DNA of 64,000 nt from Elusimicrobiota bacterium. GTDB lineage: Bacteria; Elusimicrobiota; Elusimicrobia; F11. Both the position numbers and the translations under genes were made by a program. Each line of letters starts with the position of its first letter. The first letter of the stretch is position 1. The notes beneath the pieces were generated by a model that was not told where the DNA came from, made no database searches, and saw nothing but the letters and a program-made list of their open reading frames with translations. This document shows, piece by piece, positions 7,815 through 18,200 of the stretch. The DNA lies in contig JAJVIP010000002.1 in the NCBI GenBank assembly GCA_022072025.1, forward strand, positions 287,356-351,355, given 5' to 3'.

Positions 7815-9430
7815 TTGGATCCCAAGGTTATCTGGCGATGGTTCTTCATGCGCATTTGCCGTTTGTTCGCCATCCTGAATATCCTGATTTTTTAGAAGAA
7901 GATTGGTTTTATGAGGCTGTGGTTGAAACCTATGTCCCGCTTCTTTCTCGATTTGAACGATTACGATCTGAACAAATTCCTTTTAAATTAACCATGACGG
8001 TGACGCCTCCTCTGGCCACCATGATGGACGATGGGTTGCTTCGTTCAAGATTGGCGCATTATATTGATCAACGTCTTATTCTCCTTGAAAAAGAGATCCG
8101 AAATAATCGCGGATCCCATGTCGAAGTTTTGGCTAGACATTATTTTTCTGAATTTTCAATTGCCAAAGATTTTGTTTTTCATCGTCACGGCGGGCATTTA
8201 CTGAACAGTTTGAGAAGTCTTCAGGACTCCGGCCATTTGGAAATCGTCACTTGTACGGCCACTCATGGTTTTGTTCCGCTTATGAAATCTTCTTCTGCCA
8301 TCCAGTCTCAGATTTACACGGCGGTGGGATCCTATGAACATTTCTTTGGACGGAAACCACGAGGAATATGGTTGGCCGAATGTGGATATGACGATCGTGT
8401 CGATGCGGTTCTGGGCGATGCTGGAATTGAATATCTATTTTTGGACTCTCATGGGATTTTGTTGGGAGATCCGCAACCATCCTATGGTGTGTACGCACCT
8501 GTGATAACGGAGGCGGGCATCAACGCTTTTGCCAGAGATCCTGAATCAAGCAAACAGGTATGGAGTCAAAAAGAAGGATACCCCGGAGATTTTGTTTACC
8601 GTGAATTTTATCGTGATTTGGGCTATGACGCTGATTTTGATTACATCAAATCCACTCTTCACTCCGATCAAATTCGTCGCGGTATTGGGGTCAAGTATCA
8701 TGCGATTACAGGGGCGGATATTGATTTGGGGGCCAAGCAGTTCTATGACCCCGCCAAAGCCAAAGAAAAGGCCGCTGAACACGCGGGAAACTTTATGTTC
8801 AATCGACAACAACAGGTGAAATATCTTAGGGGACAGACTCAAAATCCTCCGATTATTGTTTCACCTTACGATGCCGAACTTTTCGGCCATTGGTGGTATG
8901 AAGGGCCCCAATTTCTGGAATTTCTCATTCGAAAGATGGCTTTTGATCAGTCAGACGTGGAGTTGATTGCTTGCTCTGATTATCTCGACCGTCATCCCAT
9001 TCGGCAAATTCAAAAACCCAATCCCTCCACCTGGGGGTCGGAAGGTCATAATCTGGTGTGGTTGAATGGGGGGAATGCTTGGATTTACCGGCATCAACAT
9101 TGGGCTGAGGAAAAAATGGAAAGTTTGTCTACGCGTTTCGCCGATGCGCAAGGGGATTTGCGCAGGGCTCTAAATCAATTGCTCAGAGAATTGCTTTTGT
9201 TGCAATCCAGTGACTGGGCCTTTATTATGACCACGGGAACCACGGTTTCCTATGCCAATAAGCGTTTTCGAGAACATTTGGATCGGTTCAGAATGATTGC
9301 TTCTCAAATTGAAAGTAATAGTCTGGATATGAAATTTATTTCCTTCTGTGAGGAACGAGATTGCATTTTTCCCAAAGCCGATTTTACTTCCGCTATTCCC
9401 CGGTTCTATCCCCAATCCGTCTACGCTTAA
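7811..9430 (+). CDS. GH57 1,4-alpha-glucan branching enzyme
   Basis: A 539-residue GH57/DUF1957-type enzyme. GH57 motifs occur in order: HAHLPF (residues 13-18), an HLEIVTCTATHGFVPL region (about 145-160), the nucleophile motif WLAECGY with Glu190, and the general acid in SPYDAELFGHWWYEG (Asp354). A C-terminal helical domain follows, with SSDWAFIMTTGT as in characterised GH57 branching enzymes. It makes alpha-1,6 branches in glycogen-like polymers. Translation is coupled to the GlgA-like/DUF4912 gene. A GH57 amylase is the alternative, but the length and the C-terminal SSDW motif favour branching activity. Confidence 0.9.
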   Translation: MIGSQGYLAMVLHAHLPFVRHPEYPDFLEEDWFYEAVVETYVPLLSRFERLRSEQIPFKLTMTVTPPLATMMDDGLLRSRLAHYIDQRLILLEKEIRNNRGSHVEVLARHYFSEFSIAKDFVFHRHGGHLLNSLRSLQDSGHLEIVTCTATHGFVPLMKSSSAIQSQIYTAVGSYEHFFGRKPRGIWLAECGYDDRVDAVLGDAGIEYLFLDSHGILLGDPQPSYGVYAPVITEAGINAFARDPESSKQVWSQKEGYPGDFVYREFYRDLGYDADFDYIKSTLHSDQIRRGIGVKYHAITGADIDLGAKQFYDPAKAKEKAAEHAGNFMFNRQQQVKYLRGQTQNPPIIVSPYDAELFGHWWYEGPQFLEFLIRKMAFDQSDVELIACSDYLDRHPIRQIQKPNPSTWGSEGHNLVWLNGGNAWIYRHQHWAEEKMESLSTRFADAQGDLRRALNQLLRELLLLQSSDWAFIMTTGTTVSYANKRFREHLDRFRMIASQIESNSLDMKFISFCEERDCIFPKADFTSAIPRFYPQSVYA

Positions 9431-9517
9431 AACACCGAAACACACTCTCGTTTCGGGTTCCAAAGATGTCATAGAGGTCCCCAGAATGAATTTGTGTTCC
9501 GGTTTAACAAGATTCAA

Positions 9518-9560
9518 AAAAAATCCCGGCCGCTAAATATTTCAGCGGCCGGGATTTTGA
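9518..9560. terminator. Bidirectional intrinsic terminator
   Basis: A 13-bp GC-rich stem (AATCCCGGCCGCT at 9522 pairing with 9544-9556) with a 9-nt loop, bordered by an A run on the left and T residues on the right. It sits between the convergent GH57 and glutamine synthetase genes and can stop transcripts from both sides. Confidence 0.9.
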
Positions 9561-9583
9561 ATCTACCCTATGGGGTAATTGAA

Positions 9584-11764
9584 TTACAGTTTAAAAAGCA
9601 TCTCTGCGTAAGACGGCACTGGCCATAGATGTGATGGAACCAGATTCTCAAGCGCATCGATGTCAGCCCGCAAGTTGTTCATGGATGGGACCACTTCATC
9701 GCGATAGGCTTCCGCTTTGTCTTTGGCCTCTTTTTCAGCCTGCGCCTTTTTCGTCAATGATTCAAGAGTGCCCAACTTTTTGGATGCGGATTCCAATAGT
9801 TCCGTGATCTGATCCAGTAAGCCTTTTTGAACCTTGTAGGATGATCCAATGGCCTTTAGTTTCCCAACGCTTTCTGCCAAATCCGTCGTGTAGGATACGA
9901 CAGCTGGAATGAATTGGTTTTTTACCATGGCGATGGAAGATTGTGCTTCGATGTTGATGTTCTTGGCGTAAATTTCCAAGTAGACCTCATAGCGAGAGTG
10001 TAACTCGCCTCCAGTGAGCACTTTGTATTTTTCAAAGAGACGGACCGCGTCTTTATTGGCCATATAGCTGATGGCTTCGACGGTGGATGTGATATTGGGA
10101 AGTCCGCGTTTCTTGGCTTCAGCCACCCAAGCATCAGTGTACCCATTGCCGTTAAAGATCACCCGGCCATGTTTTACAACGGCTTCTTTAACGATAGCCG
10201 CGGCCTCTTTATTTACGTCTTTGGCCTTTTCAAGTCGGGTCGCTACCTCGTCAAGCGCCTCGGCCACAATGGTGTTAAGGATCGTGTTTGGGCCTGCGAT
10301 GGAAGCAGAAGAAGGCACCATGCGGAACTCGAATTTATTTCCCGTGAAAGCGAATGGAGAAGTTCGATTTCGGTCCGTGTTATCTTTGGGAAGTGAGGGA
10401 AGAGAATCCACGCCAATGTTCAGGTAATGTTGCCCTTTCGATTTGGCCTCTTTGCCTTTCCCGATGCTCATGAGAATGTCGGTTAATTCTTCTCCCATGA
10501 AAACGGAAATGATCGCTGGTGGAGCTTCGTTGGCACCCAATCTGAGATCGTTGCCCGTATTGGCGGCCCCCGCTCGAAGTTTATCGGCGTGAGTATCAAC
10601 TGCAGTTAAAACAGCAGCCAAGAACACCAAGAATTGTTCATTGTCGTGTGGTGTTTTGCCTGGTTCGAGAAGATTGAATCCATCATCCGTGGCCAAAGAC
10701 CAGTTGTTGTGTTTGCCTGATCCGTTGACGCCCGCGAACGGCTTCTCATGAAGCAAGCAGACCAAATCATGGCGGAGAGCCACTTTCTGCATTGTTTCCA
10801 TGACAAGTTGGTTGTGATCGGTGGCAATGTTGGTGGTCGAAAAGATGGGGGCCATTTCATACTGGGCTGGCGCCACTTCATTATGTTTTGTTTTGGAGAG
10901 AACTCCCATTTTCCAGAGTTCAGTGTCCAGATCTTTCATGAAAGCCGAAATTCGGTCTTTTATGGCACCGAAATATTGGTCTTCCAATTCCTGACCTTTT
11001 GGGGCAGCGGCACCAAACAAGGTGCGGCCGGCTGAAATGAGGTCAAGGCGTTGGTCGTAGTATTTTTTATCAATCAAGAAATATTCTTGTTCCGGACCCA
11101 CGGTTGAGGTAACTCGTTTGGATGTGGTGTTCCCAAGCGCCCGAAGAACACGAAGGGCTTGTTTGGAAACGGCTTCCATGGACCTGAGAAGCGGAGTTTT
11201 TTTGTCCAATGCTTCGCCAGTGTAAGAACAGAAAGCGGTGGGGATCGTAAGAGTTACATTGCCGGCCGCGTCTTCTTTAAGGAAAGCGGGAGAAGTGCAA
11301 TCCCAAGCGGTGTAACCGCGAGCTTCAAAAGTGGCGCGAAGACCGCCCGATGGGAAAGAAGAAGCATCGGGCTCGCCTTGAATCAATTGTTTGCCGGAAA
11401 ATTCCATCACCACACCACCATCTGGAGTGGGGGAAATAAAGGAATCGTGTTTTTCGGCGGTTTTTCCGGTCAAAGGTTGGAACCAGTGTGTGTAGTGGGT
11501 GGCGCCTTTTTCAATGGCCCAATCTTTCATGGCATTGGCGACCACATTGGCCACCTCGAGCGTGAGTGGCGCACCCGAGTCGATGGTCTGCTTGAGCGCT
11601 TTATAGGTGTCTTTTGGGAGCCTCTCCTTCATGACCCTTTCATTAAATACATTGGAGCCAAATACATCGGTGACATCGTCATGGTTGTTGGTTTTTGTCA
11701 TAGAAGCCTTCCAGTGTTTTCCATTGCTGGTACTCGATTTAAGTATTTCATGTAGCGCCGCCAT
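9584..11764 (-). CDS. glnN: Glutamine synthetase type III
   Basis: A 726-residue protein, the normal size for GSIII and far longer than GSI (about 450). It reads [17 protein letters not shown] near residue 34, [12 protein letters not shown] near 88, the GSIII core [10 protein letters not shown] (about 218), [29 protein letters not shown] and [16 protein letters not shown]. It ends with a helical domain and [16 protein letters not shown]. It forms glutamine from glutamate, ammonia and ATP in the cytoplasm. A GAGAGGAA RBS precedes the ATG at 11764. The leader holds a promoter, two hairpins and an intrinsic terminator, so expression is probably set by attenuation. Confidence 0.97.
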   Translation of the reverse strand: MAALHEILKSSTSNGKHWKASMTKTNNHDDVTDVFGSNVFNERVMKERLPKDTYKALKQTIDSGAPLTLEVANVVANAMKDWAIEKGATHYTHWFQPLTGKTAEKHDSFISPTPDGGVVMEFSGKQLIQGEPDASSFPSGGLRATFEARGYTAWDCTSPAFLKEDAAGNVTLTIPTAFCSYTGEALDKKTPLLRSMEAVSKQALRVLRALGNTTSKRVTSTVGPEQEYFLIDKKYYDQRLDLISAGRTLFGAAAPKGQELEDQYFGAIKDRISAFMKDLDTELWKMGVLSKTKHNEVAPAQYEMAPIFSTTNIATDHNQLVMETMQKVALRHDLVCLLHEKPFAGVNGSGKHNNWSLATDDGFNLLEPGKTPHDNEQFLVFLAAVLTAVDTHADKLRAGAANTGNDLRLGANEAPPAIISVFMGEELTDILMSIGKGKEAKSKGQHYLNIGVDSLPSLPKDNTDRNRTSPFAFTGNKFEFRMVPSSASIAGPNTILNTIVAEALDEVATRLEKAKDVNKEAAAIVKEAVVKHGRVIFNGNGYTDAWVAEAKKRGLPNITSTVEAISYMANKDAVRLFEKYKVLTGGELHSRYEVYLEIYAKNINIEAQSSIAMVKNQFIPAVVSYTTDLAESVGKLKAIGSSYKVQKGLLDQITELLESASKKLGTLESLTKKAQAEKEAKDKAEAYRDEVVPSMNNLRADIDALENLVPSHLWPVPSYAEMLFKL

Positions 11765-11796
11765 AATTTCCTCTCTTTGTGAAGTTTAAGTTGGGC

Positions 11797-11837
11797 AAAA
11801 AAAAACCTTCTCTGGTGCACTTTACACTCAGAGAAGG
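11797..11837 (-). terminator. Intrinsic terminator in the glnN leader (attenuator)
   Basis: On the minus strand, stem CCTTCTCTG pairs with CAGAGAAGG around a loop, followed by nine T residues. It lies 33 nt before the glnN ATG, inside its own leader and downstream of the predicted promoter, so it should stop glnN transcription unless prevented. Confidence 0.85.
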
Positions 11838-11873
11838 CGCCATTGCCTTGATTCCCAAATGCATCATTTGAGA
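11834..11873 (-). promoter_or_regulatory. Two leader hairpins overlapping the attenuator (ANTAR-target-like)
   Basis: On the minus strand the first hairpin is CAAATG-ATG-CATTTG (11856-11870), extendable outward by wobble pairs. The second is AAGGC-AATGGC-GCCTT (11834-11849), whose six-base loop has A at position 1 and G at position 4. The 3' arm of the second hairpin takes the first bases of the terminator stem, so the two cannot form together. This is the architecture of ANTAR-protein antitermination sites used in nitrogen regulation. The first loop does not match the hexaloop rule, so the assignment is tentative. Confidence 0.45.
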
Positions 11874-11882
11874 ACGCCTGGC

Positions 11883-11912
11883 TAGATACCAAAACAAACA
11901 GGAAACTGTCAA
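11883..11912 (-). promoter_or_regulatory. Predicted sigma-70 promoter of glnN
   Basis: On the minus strand, TTGACA (11912-11907) and TATCTA (11888-11883) are separated by 18 nt. Transcription would start near 11876, just upstream of the two leader hairpins. The -35 is perfect and the -10 is weak. Confidence 0.55.
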
Positions 11913-12049
11913 GGGTAACGCAAGGAATTCTGTGTAATTTCAAGTAAGTTATTCTGCAATTATTTACATCCAAAGCGGTTTTTTGGTCCAAAGCGGCTCG
12001 ACGCCCACAACTCGTCTTTTTGCATGTTTGAGATAGATATGTTTTACTT

Positions 12050-12245
12050 GCGGCATCAGTTCTTAGGTGTCCGTGCGAGTGGTAACATCGCATGGGAGAA
12101 TAGGGAATCCCGTTCAATCGGGGGCTGTCCCGCAACTGTGATTGAGAAAAACCTCGTTAGCACCACTGTTCATGCCAGAAATGAAGTAATGGATGGGAAG
12201 GTGGGGTTGAAGACTCATAAGCCAGGAGACCTGCCTAAGAAGAGG
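12050..12245 (+). promoter_or_regulatory. Cobalamin (AdoCbl) riboswitch aptamer
   Basis: Conserved cobalamin riboswitch blocks are in order: AGGTG opening (12065), GGGAGAATAGGGAATCCCG, the B12 box region GGGGCTGTCCCGCAACTGTGA (begins 12121; the most conserved segment), and GCCAGGAGACCTGCCT (12221-12236). Spacing is normal. It stands before the cobalamin receptor gene and is followed by a terminator hairpin, so cobalamin binding should shut off btuB and cobO. Confidence 0.97.
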
Positions 12246-12312
12246 GCGATCGTTTGTTCGAGGACAATGGACGATGGGGACCCAAAGGCAAGTTTCGACT
12301 TGTTTGATATCT

Positions 12313-12347
12313 CCCTCAGGCTCTTGGTGGAGCCTGGGGTTTTTTTA
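12313..12347 (+). terminator. Riboswitch expression-platform terminator
   Basis: A GC-rich stem (CTCAGGCTC pairing with GAGCCTGGG, one T-G pair) and a run of seven T lie between the cobalamin aptamer and the btuB start. This is the off-state hairpin of the riboswitch. Confidence 0.85.
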
Positions 12348-12386
12348 TGCCTCTCCCTCCCTGAAATAAAAATCAGGAGAAAAATT

Positions 12387-14282
12387 ATGAACCGTTCGTT
12401 TCGCGCCGTTACGCTTGTTGTGTTTTTACTAGCCGCTCCCTTCCTACATGCCTCAGAAGATGATCAAAATGACCCTGCCTTCATATCTTTGACCCGCGAA
12501 GGCACACCCGTATCCAAGTTGCCAACCAATATATCGGTGGTGACCGCCCAACAGATTCACGATACGGGGGCCAAGACGCTTACTGACGTACTCGATATGT
12601 TGCCGGGAGTCGATGTCAGTCGTTCCGGTGAGTTGGGAACCTTGTCCACTGTTCGTTTGCGCGGGGTCCCCACATCAAATCAGGTTCAAATCCTGGTGGA
12701 CGATCAACCTTTGGGTGGTGTTTCCATTCAAGAAATCAACATCGGTTTAATCCCCGTCGACAACATTGAGCGAATTGAGGTGGTGAGAGGCAGTTCACCC
12801 ATCCTTTATGGGGCCAATACGATAGGCGGCGTCATCCATATTATTACCAAGAAGAAATCGGATGCCACTGAGGCTCAACTGGGTTTTGAGGCCCGGTCTT
12901 TCTCGACCAAAATTAACACGGCTCAATTGGGAGGTCAGGCCGGAAGCCTCAATTATTTTGTGACCGGAAGCCACTATGAAACTGAAGGTTACATGGACAA
13001 CTCTGACGCGAACGATACAAGTGTCACCAGTTCCTTTGAATATGACTTGGGAAACGGATCCAATGTGGGATTGTCCGCGGATTTCATCGATCATGAATTG
13101 GGAAGCCCAAATGGTACGGCTGTTCCTTTTGATCAATGGGATGGAGTAAAAGAACGGGTTCCGAATAGTTTGACGCAGCGAGTTGAAAACGGAATCAGCA
13201 GGATTCGTCTCAAGGGGGCCACACCGGTTGGGGCCTTCGGTCATTTGCAATCAACGTTTTATGAATCCAATGAATCCTATAAGCTGAGATTAACACCATC
13301 GTCGGATCCCTTGGCGACGTTTGATAATGAAATTATCGGTAACGATACCCGCTTGGTTTTCACCAATGGATTGGTTTTTGGTGGTTCTTATGAGCGCGAC
13401 GCGCGAGAATCTTTGGGGCAACTCCCGCGTGATGTCACAAATTGGGGGCTTTACGGTCAACATGAACTGAACCTCGATAAGTTCACGGTGTTTCCAGCTC
13501 TTCGGTTTGATCAACATGGGACATTCGGAAATGAGTGGAACCCGCGTTTGAGTTTGGTCTATCGTGCTTTTGAATCCTGGAAAGTTTCCGCCAATGCAGC
13601 GCGGTCTTTTCGAGCGCCTACACTGGTGGACCTCTATATCGTCGCCACGGACCCGTTTTTCCCGGCGTTCGATTTCTACGGGAATCCCAACTTGAAACCA
13701 GAAACCGCATGGACCTATGATTTGGGAACAGAAGTGGATGTGACAAGAAATGTTCAAGTCTCCATGACCGGATATCACACTCAAATTGAAGATCGCATCA
13801 CCGCAGTTGATACGGACGGCAATGGAAACAATGACACCTATAATAATCTTTCTCGCGCGGAATTGACGGGGATCGAGATGGCGCTTTCAGCCCAGACTGG
13901 AATTTTATCTCACAGCATCGGGGGAATTGTCCAGCAGGCGAAAGGAACAACCCCCACTTCCACCCAGTTTGTTCATTTGCGCTTAACTCCTCGGTACTTG
14001 GCCCATTATCAGTTGGCGATGTCGCTTCCCATGGGAATGCGTTTCATTAATTCCTTGCATTACGTTGATCATCAATATCAGAATGACAACAAAGATGGAA
14101 TAAAGTTGCCCTCATATTTGTTATGGAATGTTCGATTGGAAGAGAAAATAAAAGGAGTTACCTTGTTTGCAGCGATTAATAATATTTCGGACAAGATTTA
14201 TTCCGAATCATTCACGTTTGGAAATCCTGTTCCCCAAGCCACCCGTAATTATGCAGGGGGCGTGAGCTTAACGTTTAGGTAA
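12387..14282 (+). CDS. btuB: TonB-dependent cobalamin receptor, BtuB-like
   Basis: The ATG at 12387 follows TCAGGAGA; a longer in-frame reading would run through the riboswitch and is rejected. The 631-residue protein has a signal peptide (MNRSFRAVTLVVFLLAAPFLHAS), a plug domain (about residues 35-150, with VSKLPTNISVVTAQQI, VRLRGVPTSNQVQILVDDQPL and IERIEVVRGSSPILYGANTIGGVI), and a 22-strand-type barrel ending NYAGGVSLTFR. It imports cobalamin across the outer membrane using TonB-ExbBD energy. The riboswitch upstream and cobO downstream fix the substrate class. Confidence 0.93.
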   Translation: MNRSFRAVTLVVFLLAAPFLHASEDDQNDPAFISLTREGTPVSKLPTNISVVTAQQIHDTGAKTLTDVLDMLPGVDVSRSGELGTLSTVRLRGVPTSNQVQILVDDQPLGGVSIQEINIGLIPVDNIERIEVVRGSSPILYGANTIGGVIHIITKKKSDATEAQLGFEARSFSTKINTAQLGGQAGSLNYFVTGSHYETEGYMDNSDANDTSVTSSFEYDLGNGSNVGLSADFIDHELGSPNGTAVPFDQWDGVKERVPNSLTQRVENGISRIRLKGATPVGAFGHLQSTFYESNESYKLRLTPSSDPLATFDNEIIGNDTRLVFTNGLVFGGSYERDARESLGQLPRDVTNWGLYGQHELNLDKFTVFPALRFDQHGTFGNEWNPRLSLVYRAFESWKVSANAARSFRAPTLVDLYIVATDPFFPAFDFYGNPNLKPETAWTYDLGTEVDVTRNVQVSMTGYHTQIEDRITAVDTDGNGNNDTYNNLSRAELTGIEMALSAQTGILSHSIGGIVQQAKGTTPTSTQFVHLRLTPRYLAHYQLAMSLPMGMRFINSLHYVDHQYQNDNKDGIKLPSYLLWNVRLEEKIKGVTLFAAINNISDKIYSESFTFGNPVPQATRNYAGGVSLTFR

Positions 14283-14285
14283 CAA

Positions 14286-14855
14286 ATGAAAGACGTCGCC
14301 CCTCGAGAATTTAACGGTCCCACTGAACGCATCAAAAAAGGATTGTTGATTGTTTACACTGGAGACGGCAAAGGAAAATCCACAGCCGCCTATGGAACCG
14401 TGTTCAGGTCTTTGGGACGCGGTTTCAAGGTGGCGGTGGTGCAGTTCATCAAAGGGCCGTGGATCTCGGGGGAAATTAAATCATTGGAGAAATTCGGCTC
14501 CCAGGTCGAGTATCACTCCGTAGGGGAGGGGTTTACCTGGGACACAAAAGATTTGAAAAAAGATGTGGCTTCCGCAAAAGTGGGTTGGAAAAAATGTCTC
14601 AAGTTACTCAAGGACGCGAAGCATGACGTGTATTTGTTTGATGAAATCATATATGTGCTCAAATATAAATTTTTAACACTGGAAGAAGTTCTCTCTGGAC
14701 TAAATGAATTCAAACCCTCGCTGGCCCATGTGATCCTGACAGGGCGCGATGCACCCGTCGAATTAATTGAATGGGCAGACTTGGTCACCGAGATGAAGGT
14801 CGTTAAGCATCCTTTTCAAAAAGGTATCCTTGCGCAACCCGGCATTGATTACTAA
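14286..14855 (+). CDS. cobO: Cob(I)yrinic acid a,c-diamide adenosyltransferase (CobA/CobO/BtuR type)
   Basis: A 189-residue protein with the P-loop IVYTGDGKGKSTAAYG (residues 21-36), then VAVVQFIKGPW, VYLFDEIIYVLKY and HVILTGRDAPVELIEWADLVTEMK, all family signatures. It transfers the adenosyl group of ATP to cob(I)alamin to form the coenzyme. Only 3 nt separate it from btuB, so both are under the riboswitch: uptake plus activation of salvaged cobalamin. Confidence 0.95.
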   Translation: MKDVAPREFNGPTERIKKGLLIVYTGDGKGKSTAAYGTVFRSLGRGFKVAVVQFIKGPWISGEIKSLEKFGSQVEYHSVGEGFTWDTKDLKKDVASAKVGWKKCLKLLKDAKHDVYLFDEIIYVLKYKFLTLEEVLSGLNEFKPSLAHVILTGRDAPVELIEWADLVTEMKVVKHPFQKGILAQPGIDY

Positions 14856-14906
14856 GAACTGAATGGAGTATGATCGCCCTCCGATAAAATTTTTAAGGGA
14901 GGAAAG

Positions 14907-15221
14907 GTGGCAGACGCGACGCATTCCTGTGGTTGGACTCACAGCCCAGCAGATAAGTATTGCCGAGGCTGTGGAGAGCGAATCTTTAAGTCAACCCGAG
15001 AATATTCAGAAATTTCCGCGGAAATGGAAGCTTTGAAAACCATGGCCATGGAAAAACCCCATCCCGCATTTGGGGCTCTCTCCATGATGATTTTTAACAT
15101 TCTGTCTTGGGCCAGCGGCGAAAGCCAAGTGCGCCCAACAGAATTATTGAAACAGATGGAGAAAATCGCTGACCGTTTTCCGGGTGGATGGGGAATACCT
15201 CCGTCTGGCCCGAGTGCCTAA
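14907..15221 (+). CDS. Small Cys-rich hypothetical protein
   Basis: A 104-residue protein with a GTG start after a strong GGGAGG. The N terminus has a CxW...CRGCGERIF arrangement (Cys8, Cys19, Cys22), like half of a zinc ribbon (HSCGWTHSPADKYCRGCG). The middle is helical and Met-rich, and the tail is Gly/Pro-rich (FPGGWGIPPSGPSA). No family is recognised. It lies 51 nt after cobO and 62 nt before the phosphorylase gene. It may be part of either transcript. Confidence 0.6.
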   Translation: MADATHSCGWTHSPADKYCRGCGERIFKSTREYSEISAEMEALKTMAMEKPHPAFGALSMMIFNILSWASGESQVRPTELLKQMEKIADRFPGGWGIPPSGPSA

Positions 15222-15283
15222 TTCTTACCTTCACAGTCATTCCAATCTTGACCTTGAATCCCAACTAACAACAAAGGAAAAAT

Positions 15284-18200
15284 ATGAAGCCAAAATTCAC
15301 GCCGCAAGGCGAAAGTTTTGTTATCGATCACTATAATTCAGCTCCGCCTTTCTCCAACTTTTTCCCTGCTCTGGCCGGCTTGACCGGAAAGCCGATGTGG
15401 GTGTTTTTTACAAACCGCGGGCAAGGTGTCGCCAGTTTTGGCGTGAACAACAAAGATGGAGCGATGATGGAGTTCCTACCAGCCAATAAGGCGTACCAAG
15501 CCACACCTCTTTTGGGTTTTCGAACCTTTATTAAACACGGATCAGATAAAATCTATGAACCCTTCTCCGTTGCCTCCTCACACCACCAAACAATGATTAT
15601 TCGTCCCTATGAATTGGAAATCAGAGAGCGGAACATGGATTTGGGGTTGGAAATTTCGGTGGTTTATTTCGGGGTTCCCAATGAAGTGTGCCCCCTGTTG
15701 GCGCGTTCATTGACCATAAAAAATATTGGAAACAAAGGCTCCACCTTTACGGTGGTGGATGGGTGCCCCAGAGTTTTACCTTTTGGAATGAATGATTATC
15801 TGACCAAAAATATGTCAAGAACCATAGAGGCCTTCGCTGAAGTATTGAATCTGAAGAACAATGTCCCGGTTTTTAAACTGAAAATTGAGCCTCACGACCG
15901 TCCAGAAATTCGTTTCCTTGATTCTGGCTTCTTCTCGATGACCCTTTCCGATGGCGAGTTTTTACCTGTAATTGTGGATCCGTCTCTGGTGTTTGGAACA
16001 GATACTTCATTTCAAGTTCCCATCGATTCATTGGACCGGATCAAGCCCACATCCAAACAATTGACTTCCAATATTTTACCTTCTGCGTTTTTGGCCTCGA
16101 CTGCTTCCATCCCTGGAAAACACGAAAAAACTTGGGTTTCTTATTTCGGATTGGCGGAAAATGTAAATGAAGCCAATCATGTGGCTCACCATATCCATTC
16201 CAAAAGTGATTATTTCGGAACCAAAAGATCTGAAATGAGGCAGATTTACCAAGAATTGGTGAATCACTTTGGTTTTGACAGCGGGAATGAGGTGTTGAAT
16301 CAATACGCCGCCGTTACTTTTATGGACAATGTTTTGCGAGGGGGATTTCCTCACACCTTTGGATCCAATGGTCCCACCACGCATGTCTTTTCGCGCAAAC
16401 ATGGCGATATGGAGCGTGATTACAACAACTTCCAAATATCAGCCACGGCCTATTCTCAAGGCAATGGCAATTTTCGGGATGTTAATCAAAACCGTCGCAA
16501 TGATTTATTGTTAAACCCAAAAGTTGGAACCTCCAACATCGAGGCTTTTTTTAACTTGTTGCAATTGGATGGGTACAACCCTTTGGTGGTCAATCCAGTC
16601 AAGTTCTCTGTTCCGAAAGACATTCTCAACCGCCTGGATCTGAACATGACGGACCGGGCGCGGGCCGACTATGTAACGTTGATTCGACAACCCGTGTTGA
16701 TTGGACAGATTTATGAGTTCATTAGAAAATATTCGGCTGATCCATTAAACGTCAGCAATCAATTCCGTGACGTCATGAGCACGTCGACCCCTCATCAAGG
16801 GGTTCAGCACGGGGAAGGTTTCTGGGTGGACCATTGGATGTATAACTTGGATCATTTGGAACAGTATGTGGCGCTTTTCCCAGAGAAAAAAGCGTGGTTG
16901 TTTTATGAAAAGAATGATTTCACTTTCTACGATTCCGACCACTTTGTTCGCCCCCGTCGTGAAAAATATGTAGTGACATCCGATAAAAAAATTCGCCAAT
17001 ACCACGCCGTGGTTGAAAGCCCGCAAAAACAAGAATTGATTAAATCTAGAGCACTTTATCCCAACAAGGTTCGAACAGAGGCGGGGCAAGGGGAAATCCT
17101 CCAAGTTAATTTGTTTACGAAGTTGTTGTCCTTGGCAGTCATTAAGATCAGTTCATTGGATCCTTTTGGCGTTGGGTTGGAGATGGATGCTGATAAACCA
17201 GGATGGTGTGATGCGCTAAACGGTTTGCCAGGGCTTTTGGGATCTTCATCACACGAGACATATGAACTTCACCGTTTGGTTCGTTTCTTTATCCATGAAG
17301 TTTTGCCTTTGTCCGAAAATAAAGCGGTGGATATTCCCACTGAACTCTACACCTTCCTGAGAGACGTTGAAGATGCCTTTGATACGCATCAAGGAAAAGA
17401 TTTTGTCCCCACTTGGGATAAATTGGCGACGGCTAGAGAAGAATTTCGTTCAAGAACTTTTATGGGGGTTTCCGGGAAAACACGGAACTTAAGAATTCAT
17501 GAACTTCGAAATATTTTGCTTCGGATTACGGCATTTTTAAGCCAGGCGGAAAAGAAAGCCTTGGACCCGAAAACGGGTATTCCCACTTCTTATTTTTATT
17601 ATGAAGTTGACGCCTCCGATTTAAGTGAAGGTTGGCGTTTGGCTCTCTCCAAGCTGTCATTCAAACAACATCGTGTTCCGCCTTTTTTGGAGGGCGCGGT
17701 GCATGCGATGAAAACGTTGAAACCTGCCGAGTCCCGAAAACTCTACAACGCCGTGCGGAAATCGGATTTGTTTGATTCCAAATTAGGCATGTATCGCCTC
17801 AACGTGCCCCTTCAAGAGGAACCTCCCGAATTGGGGCGCGTGAAAGTGTTTTCCCCTGGATGGCTTGAAAATGAATCGGTGTTTCTACACATGCACTACA
17901 AGTATCTGCTCGAGATTTTAAGAGCCGGAATGACCGAAACATTTTTTAAAGAAATAAACACGGGCTGGATCGCCTTTCGAGACCCGGAAGTGTATGGTCG
18001 GTCGGTGTATGAAAACTCCTCTTTTATCGCCAGCTCCGCATTTCCGGACACCTCTTATCATGGGCGGGGTTTTGTGGCGCGACTTTCAGGAGCTACATCG
18101 GAATTTTTAAGCATGATTTACTTGTTGGCATTTGGCCCCACTATTTTCAAAAAGGAAGAGGGCTATGTTTTTTTCTCTCCTGAGCCGATGCTTCCAAAAG

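Noticed and set aside
12024-12386. 121-codon N-terminal extension of btuB
   Set aside because: It runs through the cobalamin riboswitch and its terminator. A signal peptide and a good RBS mark the ATG at 12387.
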